The translations under genes were made by a program, and so were the position numbers. Below the pieces are notes generated by a model. The model worked only from the letters and a program-made list of their open reading frames with translations, made no database searches and was not told the DNA's origin. Of a stretch of DNA of 64,000 nucleotides, positions 33,726 through 41,314 are shown one piece after another; positions within the stretch are counted from its first letter, which is position 1; every line of letters begins with the position of its first letter. This DNA comes from DAINRZ01 sp964634885 (GTDB lineage: Bacteria > Bacteroidota > Ignavibacteria > Kapaibacteriales > UBA2268): positions 62,001-126,000 of the forward strand of contig CAZWLN010000005.1 in the NCBI GenBank assembly GCA_964634885.1, given 5' to 3'.

Positions 33726-34385
33726 TCAGCTGTTTTTCCGATACCAATCGTCCCAGCCGCCGTAATAAAGGAATATATTCTTATAGCCCAGGTAAACCAG
33801 GTCTTCAATTACTATGTGGCTCAGTTCGCAGTCGCCGCCGTCGCAGTAAACGACAATAATTTTATCTGTAGGAATATTTGTCAGCATTGCGAGGTACTCC
33901 TGTCCATTCTCATTGTGAGGGTCGATGTTTACCGAATTGGGAATATGGCCCTTCTTGAACATTTCGGGAGTCCGGGCGTCGATGATGTACAGTTTCGGGT
34001 TGTCCAGCCTGCTTTTCAATTGCTCATAAGTAATTTCAGTATATTGCTTTCCCTTGGGTTTGTTCATTTTTCCCCTCGCATCGGCAACCAGTTGTTCTTT
34101 GCCTGTCTCCGGAACAGTTTGTTTGCCGGTAGGAGGAGCCAGGGTTTTGGACGTGTCTTTTACCGGTTCCTGTACTGTGTTTGCCTGAACACTGGTGCCG
34201 ACGGGCGGAACCTGTTCCGCAACAGAAGTGTCGGTTGTGTTGAATACCGCATCGAATTCATTCGACGCTTTCACTTCTTTCGGCTCGTATATCAGCGGGA
34301 GCTGCGTTGTCGAAAGATTGTATGCCATGCCGAGTACAATGGAAGCTGCAACAATCCAGAGTATTTCATAACCGAGTTTCTTCAT
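33726..34385 (-). CDS. Membrane-anchored rhodanese-domain protein
   Basis: 219 residues. An N-terminal membrane anchor (ILWIVAASIVLGMAYN) is followed by a Pro/Thr-rich linker of about 80 residues and a rhodanese domain (about 115-215) with IIDARTPEMFKKGHIPNSVNI and the active-site Cys in VVYCDGGDCELS, then GYKNIFLYYGGWDDW. Rhodanese domains transfer sulfane sulfur via this Cys; the second Cys four residues on is notable. The domain should face the periplasm. Last gene of an operon with the J-domain gene two bases upstream. Confidence 0.82.
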   Translation of the reverse strand: MKKLGYEILWIVAASIVLGMAYNLSTTQLPLIYEPKEVKASNEFDAVFNTTDTSVAEQVPPVGTSVQANTVQEPVKDTSKTLAPPTGKQTVPETGKEQLVADARGKMNKPKGKQYTEITYEQLKSRLDNPKLYIIDARTPEMFKKGHIPNSVNIDPHNENGQEYLAMLTNIPTDKIIVVYCDGGDCELSHIVIEDLVYLGYKNIFLYYGGWDDWYRKNS

Positions 34386-34387
34386 AA

Positions 34388-34801
34388 TTAAAATTTCCTG
34401 ATATTTCTGATAAAATCATAAGCCTGATTTATTTCCATAGTCTTTTTCTTTGCCAGTTCCTGCAACTCTTCACCTAAACCCGACACTCTGTCGGGGTGGT
34501 ATTCCTTCATCTTTTTTCTGTAAGAGTCTTTTACCTCGTCGTTGGTTGCATTATTTTTCAGGCCGAGAACAGAAAATGCCTTGTCGAAGGTCATGGTCTC
34601 ATCATTATGTGTGTTTCGGCTTGTGCCGGATTGCTTCTTTTTGTTGCTGTCCTCTTTCTTCTTTTCGTTCAATTCGTCGATAATTCTCTTCAATTCAGCT
34701 TCTTCGCTTGTTTTATCTATATAGTCTTCAGCCCTGTTAACACCAGTGTCGTTAACAACGCTTTTTGCATACCTGAATATCCTGTCGATTAATTGTCCCA
34801 T
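34388..34801 (-). CDS. J-domain (DnaJ-like) protein
   Basis: Start at ATG 34801 (MGQLIDRIFRYAKS), which follows the upstream stop codon directly. About 137 residues: a charged helical N-terminal half with Lys/Glu tracts, then a C-terminal J domain (about 72-137) with AFSVLGLKNNATNDEVKDSYRKK, the HPD motif in EYHPDRV and INQAYDFIR. J domains stimulate Hsp70 (DnaK). It resembles TerB/DjlA-type 'J domain at the C-terminus' proteins; no G/F or zinc region is present, so it is not DnaJ itself. Confidence 0.85.
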   Translation of the reverse strand: MGQLIDRIFRYAKSVVNDTGVNRAEDYIDKTSEEAELKRIIDELNEKKKEDSNKKKQSGTSRNTHNDETMTFDKAFSVLGLKNNATNDEVKDSYRKKMKEYHPDRVSGLGEELQELAKKKTMEINQAYDFIRNIRKF

Positions 34802-34802
34802 A

Positions 34803-35324
34803 TTATTTCGCTGCCTGATCGACAAATTCAATGATTTTATCCATGTCAACGGCGATTTTCAGCAGTGACGAGCTTTCTAAGAATTTTTCGGAATAGAAAC
34901 CCATGGTCTGGAGCATTTCATACCAAATTTCTCCGTAACAGACTATCGGTTTGTTTACGAAGCCTCTTTCTTTCAGCGCCCATACGGCGGAAAGCTCAAG
35001 CAGAGTGCCGGTTCCTCCTGGGAGTATAATGAAAATGTCGCCGAGTTCGATCAGCAGGTTAAGCCTTTCGAGATAGGTCTCTGCAAAGATCTTCTCCTGG
35101 ACATAATCATTAATTTTCAATTCTGACTTCGACAGAACAACTCCCAGGCGCTTGACACCGTATTCCGATGCGCCTTTCAATACTGCTTCCATTGTCCCAC
35201 CGTAACCTCCGGTTGCAATGTTAAAGCCCTTTGCGGCCAGTTTACCCCCCAGTTCTTCTGCTGCTTCATAGTCAGTGCTGTAAGGTACAGACAGTGAACT
35301 TCCAAATACTACGATTGTAGGCAT
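34803..35324 (-). CDS. LOG-family protein (TIGR00725/00730 type)
   Basis: 173 residues. A Rossmann-like start (VVFGSSLSVPYSTDYEAAEELG), ATGGYGGTMEAVLKGA and the diagnostic PGGTGTLLELSAVW (PGGxGTxxE) motif identify the LOG (lonely guy) family. Members remove the ribose-5-phosphate from nucleoside monophosphates; plants use it for cytokinin activation, but many bacterial members have unclear substrates. Stop codon and next start overlap almost completely. The gmk gene is 78 bases upstream. Confidence 0.87.
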   Translation of the reverse strand: MPTIVVFGSSLSVPYSTDYEAAEELGGKLAAKGFNIATGGYGGTMEAVLKGASEYGVKRLGVVLSKSELKINDYVQEKIFAETYLERLNLLIELGDIFIILPGGTGTLLELSAVWALKERGFVNKPIVCYGEIWYEMLQTMGFYSEKFLESSSLLKIAVDMDKIIEFVDQAAK

Positions 35325-35402
35325 AAATCACCTGCTCAATTTTTTTCAAAAACAATCAGACGAAAAACGATATTTGTTGTTTTTCCCATTGCTGACAATT
35401 AT

Positions 35403-36005
35403 TTATTTATTATCCAATATGTTATCCCTGAAAATTCTTTCCGCTTCCTCAAGTGTCTTTGCCAATTCATTATTCACGATGCAATAGTCGAAACTGTCTT
35501 TCATCTCCATTTCCATTTCGACCCGTTCCATCCTGATCTTCACCTGCTCCTCCGTTTCGGTCCTGCGCCCTGCCAGACGTTTCTCGAGTATCTCCATGCT
35601 CGGGGGCGCAAGGAAGATGGTCAGGGTTTTTTCGGGATAGGCTTTTTTCAGGGACAGCGCCCCTTTCACATCGACGTCAAAAAGCAGAATCCTGTTGTTG
35701 TCGATGGCTTGTTGTGTCTCCGAGTGCAAAGTGCCGTAATAGTTACCGAAAATGATTTCGTACTCAACAAATTCTCCACGCCCGATCATTGCCCTGAAAG
35801 TTGTTTCGTCGAAGAAATGATAGTCCCTGCCGTCGATCTCGCCTTCTCTTTTGTTCCTTGTCGTTGCCGAGACAGAAAATCCGACCTCCGGGAAGAGCTC
35901 CATCAGTCGCCTTGCCACGGTTGTCTTACCGCCGCCGCTCGGTGAGGACAGTACCAGGAGGTTCTTTTTGTATTTCCTGCTTTTCAATTCATCCATCTGA
36001 TTCAT
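35403..36005 (-). CDS. gmk: Guanylate kinase
   Basis: 200 residues. The P-loop SSPSGGGKTTVARRL, SATTRNKREGEIDGRDYHFF, FVEYEIIFGNYYGT and ILLFDVDVKGALSLKK are the GMP-binding and catalytic segments of Gmk, with a lid rich in Arg (KRLAGRRTETEEQVKIRMERV). It phosphorylates GMP to GDP. The start at ATG 36005 overlaps the upstream stop by four bases (ATGA). Alternative ATG three codons on. Confidence 0.95.
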   Translation of the reverse strand: MNQMDELKSRKYKKNLLVLSSPSGGGKTTVARRLMELFPEVGFSVSATTRNKREGEIDGRDYHFFDETTFRAMIGRGEFVEYEIIFGNYYGTLHSETQQAIDNNRILLFDVDVKGALSLKKAYPEKTLTIFLAPPSMEILEKRLAGRRTETEEQVKIRMERVEMEMEMKDSFDYCIVNNELAKTLEEAERIFRDNILDNK

Positions 36006-37198
36006 CTTTCTTTCAATAAAAATTCAATTCTTTCTGCTTTGCCGTCAATATTATTATTCGGCAATATACCATAAATTCTGCATATTAACGGATAGATGTC
36101 CGTAATATTAATTGGGCCGCTGCGGTAATTGTTCCTGAACGAAGGCCCCGAAGCGCAGAAGATGCCGTGCATGTCGAGGCAGCCGTTCTCATAGCCGTGT
36201 ATTGCTGCCAGCCGGGTTCCTGCCGAAGCGCCGTCTTCCATCATCCATCCGGGGTCGGCTATTAAGAATATGTCAGGAAAGCCTTGACAATTGTGCAAAC
36301 CCAGTCCTGCCGGTATTTCATTCTTAAGGTAGGCCCTGTAATTGTGCTCCTGCGCCTTTAATTTATTATACAACCCGGTACAATCATTACTATAAATAAA
36401 CATATATGCACCGTAGTTAATCACCCTGGCGCCGCTTCCGTTTATTAAACTGTTAAACCTGATCAGCCTGTTTGTGTCGGTGTCAGCCATCCCATGGCAT
36501 GATACCAATATTATATTGGTGCTGTCGCGCAAACCGGCAGCCCTGACACTGTCAACCAGGTTGCCGATGATGTAGTCGGTGTGCATTATTGCTTTGTCGG
36601 TTTCGCCTGAACAGGTTCCGAAACGGTGGCCCGCTTTGTCGGCTTCTTCGAAGAAAACAAGGGTTATTTCGGGCCTGATGGAGTAGGGGAGCCTGAGCAG
36701 GGCGGTAACTTTGTCCACACGCTGCTGGTTTGTGATTGCACTATCGTAATGTTCCGAATAGTCAGGCTCAATCGCCGTTACAATATTACCGGTAAAAGGC
36801 ACACAGCACACAGCGGTTTTAATGCCATAGCCTGCTGCCGTTACCCATATCGGTTCGCCATGTACCCACAGCTTACGTGCAGTCTTCGACGAATCGCCCG
36901 TGTGGCTGTTGTCAGTTCTTCCGGCCAGGCTGTTCCCGGTGATGACGCCGTGATTGGCTGGCAGTAAACCGGTAAGGGCCGACAGAAGGTTAGGCGCTGT
37001 AGTAGTAGGAAAGACAGGGACAAGAGACAAGGCGCGGACACCGTGGGAAGCGATGGTATCGATGGCCGGAGTCAGGCCCCTGTCGGTATAGTCATACCTG
37101 AATCCGTCGAGGAAGACAACAATGTTGTATATTTTGGAATGGGTGGCAGTAAATGCCGTAAGCAGCAGAAAGAGAATTACATGTAATTTTCTAATCAT
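36002..37198 (-). CDS. Phosphodiesterase/nucleotide pyrophosphatase-like protein with altered metal site
   Basis: About 398 residues from ATG 37198 (a TTG five codons before is poorer); signal peptide to ATHS. It belongs to the alkaline-phosphatase-fold NPP family: VVFLDGFRYDY with metal Asp31, the nucleophile region FPTTTAPN (T65-T67), and EEADKAGHRFG carrying another Asp/His pair. The usual SDHGM motif reads SCHGM, so the metal-binding Asp is replaced by Cys. With two-metal chemistry this may reduce or alter activity. Periplasmic; first gene of a five-gene operon with gmk. Substrate unknown. Confidence 0.8.
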   Translation of the reverse strand: MIRKLHVILFLLLTAFTATHSKIYNIVVFLDGFRYDYTDRGLTPAIDTIASHGVRALSLVPVFPTTTAPNLLSALTGLLPANHGVITGNSLAGRTDNSHTGDSSKTARKLWVHGEPIWVTAAGYGIKTAVCCVPFTGNIVTAIEPDYSEHYDSAITNQQRVDKVTALLRLPYSIRPEITLVFFEEADKAGHRFGTCSGETDKAIMHTDYIIGNLVDSVRAAGLRDSTNIILVSCHGMADTDTNRLIRFNSLINGSGARVINYGAYMFIYSNDCTGLYNKLKAQEHNYRAYLKNEIPAGLGLHNCQGFPDIFLIADPGWMMEDGASAGTRLAAIHGYENGCLDMHGIFCASGPSFRNNYRSGPINITDIYPLICRIYGILPNNNIDGKAERIEFLLKER

Positions 37199-37344
37199 CA
37201 AATTAACGCTCAATCTTTATTTTCATTTAATTTCCCAAATGTAATAAATATTTTAAACAAATGTATAAATTATTAAACCCGGATATTGCGATCGGAATTG
37301 TAAACATCATATAATAAATTGGTATATAGCAACTTAACGATTTT

Positions 37345-37369
37345 CCCCTCCTCCTTAGATAAGGAGGGG
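37345..37369. repeat. CCCCTCCT...AGGAGGGG hairpin repeat
   Basis: 8-bp perfect arms around nine bases, followed by caggggtggttgg; resembles a widely spread type of intergenic element. A relative with weaker pairing is at 40195-40216. Confidence 0.6.
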
Positions 37370-37704
37370 CAGGGGTGGTTGGATATATCGTGTTTTTGGG
37401 GTCTAATGCACAATCCGGGTTAAAGGAATACAGACAAATTCTGTAATGAGACTTGTCCGAAAATTAACAGGGGCAGCCCGTAAGCCGCCCCAGTGGTCGA
37501 ATTGCATTCCTAAGTGTTCTTTCTCATTAATAATACGTACACACTTTTGTAATATTCACTCTTTACAAACCAAAAGCTTATAATTATTGAAGGCTCAAAC
37601 TTTATCTTGTTTTTCCCGTCCACCAGCTGCTAATGAATATCAGATGACTCCAACTCTGAGGGGGAGTCCATCCCGACGTTACCGGAAGGAGTAGATTGTT
37701 TTTT

Positions 37705-37756
37705 TCTTTATCTTGCCCACGCCATGAATGGCGTGGCTATTGGGAGAAAAAGGCGC
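37705..37756. repeat. Dispersed palindromic repeat, family A copy 2
   Basis: CCACGCCAT-ga-ATGGCGTGG followed by ctattgggagaaaaaggcgct; differs from copy 1 (31951-32002) at only a few positions, including the loop. Confidence 0.8.
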
Positions 37757-37786
37757 TCTGAGACCTGTCTCTACTCCTATCTTCTT

Positions 37787-37808
37787 GAGACGCAAGGCCT
37801 TGCGTCTC
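37787..37808. repeat. Palindromic repeat, family C copy 2
   Basis: GAGACGCAAGG followed by its exact complement CCTTGCGTCTC, then TAC. A degraded relative follows at about 37826-37848. Confidence 0.85.
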
Positions 37809-37855
37809 TACCACTCCACACTTCTTGAGCTGCACGCCTTGCGTCTTTCAACACT

Positions 37856-37883
37856 CGTAATTCGTAATTCGTAATTCGTAATT
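37856..37883. repeat. CGTAATT heptamer array (four units)
   Basis: Four perfect, head-to-tail copies of CGTAATT. Similar 7-base arrays are known as short tandemly repeated repetitive sequences in cyanobacteria. Confidence 0.9.
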
Positions 37884-37917
37884 AAAGAAACTCCTAACTC
37901 TTCACTCTTTTAACCAA

Positions 37918-38085
37918 CCACTAACCACTGGCCACCAGCCACCAGCCACCAATCACTAACCACCAGACACCAGTCACTAACCACCAGCCACTAACCACCA
38001 GCCACCAGCCACCAATCACTAACCACCAGCCACCAGTCCCTAACCACCAGCCACCAGCCACTAATCACCAGCCACCAATCACTTA
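37918..38085. repeat. YCACYAR heptamer array (24 units)
   Basis: 168 bases made of 24 seven-base units such as CCACCAG, CCACTAA, TCACTAA and CCACCAA, all in register from 37918 to 38085. The last unit, TCACTTA, contains the stop codon of the AraC-type gene (38083-38085). Confidence 0.93.
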
Positions 38086-39060
38086 AAGCGGTTTCACCGG
38101 CGCATAGATATCCACTATATGTTTATGCTCGGGATGTTGTTTCGGGTCGTTCATATACATCTCAAAGCAGGGGCGGTCGTCCGGCTGGTAGCCGCTCTCA
38201 GGCATCCACACACCGTAAACCATATCCCAGGCCCTGCCGTAGTCGATGGGGTCGATCTCAAAGTGGGCTACGGCGTACTTCCCACCGGGAATCAGCATCT
38301 TACCGATCTCTCCATCGACCGGAGTGTCGGGTGGTACGGTGATGCCGACGCTGATTCGCAGTTTGTCTTCTTCTGTCAGGTCGGGGTTATCATGATAGAT
38401 GCAAATTGACTTAGTTTCCGGGAACCTGATCAATCCACGCGGTCCGGCCCAGTTGAATACCTTGCCGAACAGGCCTCCGAACAGTTGCTCATTGCCGGCA
38501 TAGGGGCCGATGTGGCGCAGGTAGGCAAAATGCATTTCCCCGACTTCTTTTACCTGTATGTCTGTTTTCAAATCCTGGTTCTTCATAGCAATCCTCCAAA
38601 CAAATTGTTGATAATCGATATTGAATTCATTGCTAAAATACACCGATGATTTCGAAAGCCTTTCACCATCTTTGCTCATTGTTTTGCGAATCTTGCTAAT
38701 CTCCCTGAAGCCGCCCGACCGCCAGTCGGTAGCCGTCATTTCGAAATAGTCTTTGAAGGCACGGGCAAAAGTTGCAGGGGAAGAAAAGCCGCAGTCGTAA
38801 GCAATGTCCGTAACGGGTTTGTTGGGCAATTCGCAGAGTTGAACCGCAGCTTTTTCAACCCTGAGGCGGAGTATGAACCGGTAAAGCGATTCGCGGACGA
38901 AGGTACGGAAGATCCTGTGGAAGTGGTACGGCGAGAAATTGGCAACCGAAGCAAGTGATTCCAGCGTCAGTTCCTTGTCGAGGTTCTCCTGGATGTGGTC
39001 GAGTACCCTGTTGATTCTGCTCTTGTATTCATCGCTTCTGCTTCTGTAGTTTTCATTCAT
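38083..39060 (-). CDS. AraC-family regulator with GyrI-like effector domain
   Basis: About 325 residues from ATG 39060 (a frame from 39087 adds nine unsupported residues). The N-terminal AraC HTH pair (about 10-105) has LTLESLASVANFSPYHFHRIF and VTDIAYDCGFSSPATFARAFKDYF. The C-terminal part (about 165-325) is a GyrI/SOUL-type ligand-binding domain (VKEVGEMHFAYLRHIGPY, GKYAVAHFEI, CFEMYMND). Such MarA/Rob-like regulators sense small hydrophobic compounds. Its stop codon lies inside a heptamer array. Targets unknown. Confidence 0.9.
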   Translation of the reverse strand: MNENYRSRSDEYKSRINRVLDHIQENLDKELTLESLASVANFSPYHFHRIFRTFVRESLYRFILRLRVEKAAVQLCELPNKPVTDIAYDCGFSSPATFARAFKDYFEMTATDWRSGGFREISKIRKTMSKDGERLSKSSVYFSNEFNIDYQQFVWRIAMKNQDLKTDIQVKEVGEMHFAYLRHIGPYAGNEQLFGGLFGKVFNWAGPRGLIRFPETKSICIYHDNPDLTEEDKLRISVGITVPPDTPVDGEIGKMLIPGGKYAVAHFEIDPIDYGRAWDMVYGVWMPESGYQPDDRPCFEMYMNDPKQHPEHKHIVDIYAPVKPL

Positions 39061-39236
39061 AAATATTAATTTTAATGATTGATACAAATCTCGATGTTAA
39101 ACTAAAAATTACTCCGGTAAAAAAAAAGATTTTTAGTGAATCTCTCATTATCTTTAATAAAAATGAAAAAATTGCGTAAATTTAATATCAAAATATTTAA
39201 TAGTCGGTTTTCTGAGAATCTGTTTGAGATGAAATC

Positions 39237-39713
39237 ATGAAAAAATGGATTATCCTAATCGTTGTGTTAAGCTGTTTAATTCAGAACGGAAGTTTTTCCG
39301 GGGAGCCGATTCTGGTGCTCAGCCCCGGTATTAAGTTTAGCTTATTACTCGGCCCCGGCGGCGGCAGCTCTAAGTTTGGTATTGAAGTAACAGCAGGCAT
39401 GCTTTACGAGGAACCCCGGCCCTATTTTTACGGAGTGTCTTTGGAAGCCGACATTTTTGATGGTAAAACCCAGTATGGAGCTGAATTCGATATTCAAATG
39501 ATCCCTTTCCCGGGATTGAGTGTCGGGCCAATAGTTCAATTTGACAAGGATAAAAATTTCTGGGGCATAAATCTGGGCTGCTATGAAAGCTTAGGTTACT
39601 TTGCAACGAGTTACAACCACTACTTTTTGTTCGATGAGCATGTCCCTGATGTAAATACAGTGATCTTCTATCTCAAATACCCGTTCCTTTCCCAGGACCT
39701 ATCAATCTTATGA
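39237..39713 (+). CDS. Small secreted/outer-membrane protein, unknown
   Basis: 158 residues with a signal peptide (IILIVVLSCLIQNGSFSG). Gly-rich and strand-rich (ILVLSPGIKFSLLLGPGGG, FGIEVTAGMLYEE, YFYGVSLEADIFDG, LSVGPIVQFDKDKNFWGINLG), typical of a small barrel. No family recognised. Upstream 39088-39236 is A/T-rich and probably holds divergent promoters. Confidence 0.5.
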   Translation: MKKWIILIVVLSCLIQNGSFSGEPILVLSPGIKFSLLLGPGGGSSKFGIEVTAGMLYEEPRPYFYGVSLEADIFDGKTQYGAEFDIQMIPFPGLSVGPIVQFDKDKNFWGINLGCYESLGYFATSYNHYFLFDEHVPDVNTVIFYLKYPFLSQDLSIL

Positions 39714-39743
39714 TTATGTATTATACGGAATTGACGACAATCT

Positions 39744-40142
39744 ATGGAAACAAGAACACTGATGAGTTTCAATGATGCTTTTACAGCGAGTCTTGTCAAA
39801 GGCAGGCTTGAAAGTGCAGGGATACAATGCTGGTTGAGGAGTGAGAATTTCATGAGCTTGATGCCTCAGTACTCGTATATGCAAAATGGCGGCATTGACC
39901 TGATGGTTAACAACTGCGATTATGAAAGGGCACAGGCTGTCCTTGGCGAGCAAACCGGCGACGACGGCGGAGAGTCGGCCTCATGTCCCTTTTGCCATTC
40001 TGATAATATTGAAAAGAGGTATGGCAGCCGTTTGTTCAGCTATTTATTATTGTTCCTGATGCTGATGATCAGGTGGGTGCCTGGCGCCAACAGCCTGAAA
40101 ACCTCCTATTTATGCAGGGATTGCGGCAGGAATTTCAAATAA
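39744..40142 (+). CDS. DUF2007-type protein with zinc ribbon
   Basis: 132 residues. The N-terminal 65 residues (LMSFNDAFTASLVKGRLESAGIQC...GGIDLMVNNCDYERAQAVL) match the DUF2007 'putative prokaryotic signal transducing protein' pattern. A C-terminal zinc ribbon follows, with ligand pairs CPFC (about 91-94) and CRDC (about 126-129) split by a hydrophobic, possibly membrane-inserted helix (YLLLFLMLMIRWV). Function unknown. It starts 30 bases after the preceding gene, so the two may be co-transcribed. Confidence 0.7.
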   Translation: METRTLMSFNDAFTASLVKGRLESAGIQCWLRSENFMSLMPQYSYMQNGGIDLMVNNCDYERAQAVLGEQTGDDGGESASCPFCHSDNIEKRYGSRLFSYLLLFLMLMIRWVPGANSLKTSYLCRDCGRNFK

Positions 40143-40194
40143 CTCAAACATCCTGCTGCGAAAACGACCGGTGAGAAGATCGAACCTGTCCTCT

Positions 40195-40216
40195 CCCCAG
40201 GCGGCTAAGCCCGGGG
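40195..40216. repeat. Imperfect hairpin CCCCAGGC/GCCCGGGG
   Basis: Seven of eight arm bases pair across a six-base loop. It lies between convergent genes, in a C/G-rich segment resembling the element at 37345-37369. Confidence 0.4.
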
Positions 40217-40238
40217 GTGAGGGGCAGTTTACTAATAA

Positions 40239-41177
40239 TTATTTACCAAGCCTCTTTTTGAAGTCTTCGATTGTATTGCGCAGGCCGACGCTGCGATTGA
40301 TCTTCGGTTCCCATTTGAGTATTGACCGTGCACGTGTGGTGTCGGGACGGCGTACCTTCGGGTCGTCTTCCGGCAGGTCTTTGTAGAGTATCGGGCTTTT
40401 CGAGCCGATGATCTCAATTATTTCCTTAGCCAGTTCAAGCATTGTCAGTTCATCGGGATTGCCGATGTTTACGGGGTCGGATTCATCCGAGAGAAGCAGT
40501 TTGTAGATGCCGTCCACTAAGTCATCGACATAGCAGATGGAACGTGTTTGGGAGCCGTTGCCGAAAACGGTAACGGGTTCGTTTTCCAGAGCCTGCGAGA
40601 TGAAAGCAGGTATCGCCCTGCCGTCGTTGATCCTCATGCGTGGCCCGTAAGTGTTGAATATCCTTACAATGCGTGTTTCGAGGCCGTGGTACCTGTTGTA
40701 CGCCATTACCATGGCTTCCCCGAAACGCTTTGCTTCGTCGTAAACACCACGGTAGCCGACAGGGTTGACATTGCCCCAGTAAGATTCGGGCTGTGGGTGA
40801 AGCAGGGGGTCTCCGTACACTTCGCTTGTACTTGCGAGCAGGTAGCGGGCTTTCTTGTGCAAAGCAAGGCCCAGTGTATTGTGAGTGCCGAGTGAACCGA
40901 CCTTGAGTGTCTGGATGGGCAGCTTCAGGTAATCGAGCGGCGACGCCGGGGATGCAAAATGTAATATATAGTCCAGGTCTTCTCTGACGTAATTATATTG
41001 TGTAACATCGTGATGGATGAACGTGAAATGGGGGTTGCCGATCAGGTGGGCAATATTGTCGGGGCTGCCTGTCAATAAATTGTCGAAACATATTACATCA
41101 TCGCCCTCGGCAATGAACCTGTCACACAAATGCGAACCCAGGAAGCCCGCGCCCCCTGTAATTAATACTCTAGCCAT
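40239..41177 (-). CDS. UDP-glucuronate decarboxylase-like (UXS) SDR protein
   Basis: 312 residues. The NAD-binding GGAGFLGSHLCD (7-18), ILHFASPASPLDYL, STSEVYGDPLLHPQPESYWGN, and the catalytic Tyr-Lys in GVYDEAKRFGE are those of the extended SDR group that makes UDP-xylose from UDP-glucuronate. The RIFNTYGPRMRINDGRAIP and GNGSQTRSICYVDDLVDG segments complete the family pattern. It probably provides sugar nucleotides for surface polysaccharide. No glycosyltransferase genes are near. Convergent with the zinc-ribbon gene. Confidence 0.9.
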   Translation of the reverse strand: MARVLITGGAGFLGSHLCDRFIAEGDDVICFDNLLTGSPDNIAHLIGNPHFTFIHHDVTQYNYVREDLDYILHFASPASPLDYLKLPIQTLKVGSLGTHNTLGLALHKKARYLLASTSEVYGDPLLHPQPESYWGNVNPVGYRGVYDEAKRFGEAMVMAYNRYHGLETRIVRIFNTYGPRMRINDGRAIPAFISQALENEPVTVFGNGSQTRSICYVDDLVDGIYKLLLSDESDPVNIGNPDELTMLELAKEIIEIIGSKSPILYKDLPEDDPKVRRPDTTRARSILKWEPKINRSVGLRNTIEDFKKRLGK

Positions 41178-41314
41178 AATTCATTCAAAAAATTAAACAT
41201 TAGTTTTTCTCAAAACTAAGAAATTTATCCCAATCAAAATCTCTGTACTTTTTATATATTTGCTATTGTTTAAATTTGATGTTTATTTGGTAGTAAAACG
41301 TGGGGAAAGGGAAA

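Larger units (their letters stand above)
37199..38082. other. Repeat field without genes
   Basis: No coding signal. In order it holds an A/T-rich promoter side (37199-37340), a CCCCTCCT/AGGAGGGG hairpin (37345-37369), family A, B and C palindromes (37705-37830), a GTAATTC heptamer array and a YCACYAR heptamer array that runs into the stop codon of the next gene. Confidence 0.7.

Noticed and set aside
37918..38085. Possible CRISPR array
   Set aside because: Units are seven bases with no unique spacers, and no cas genes are present.
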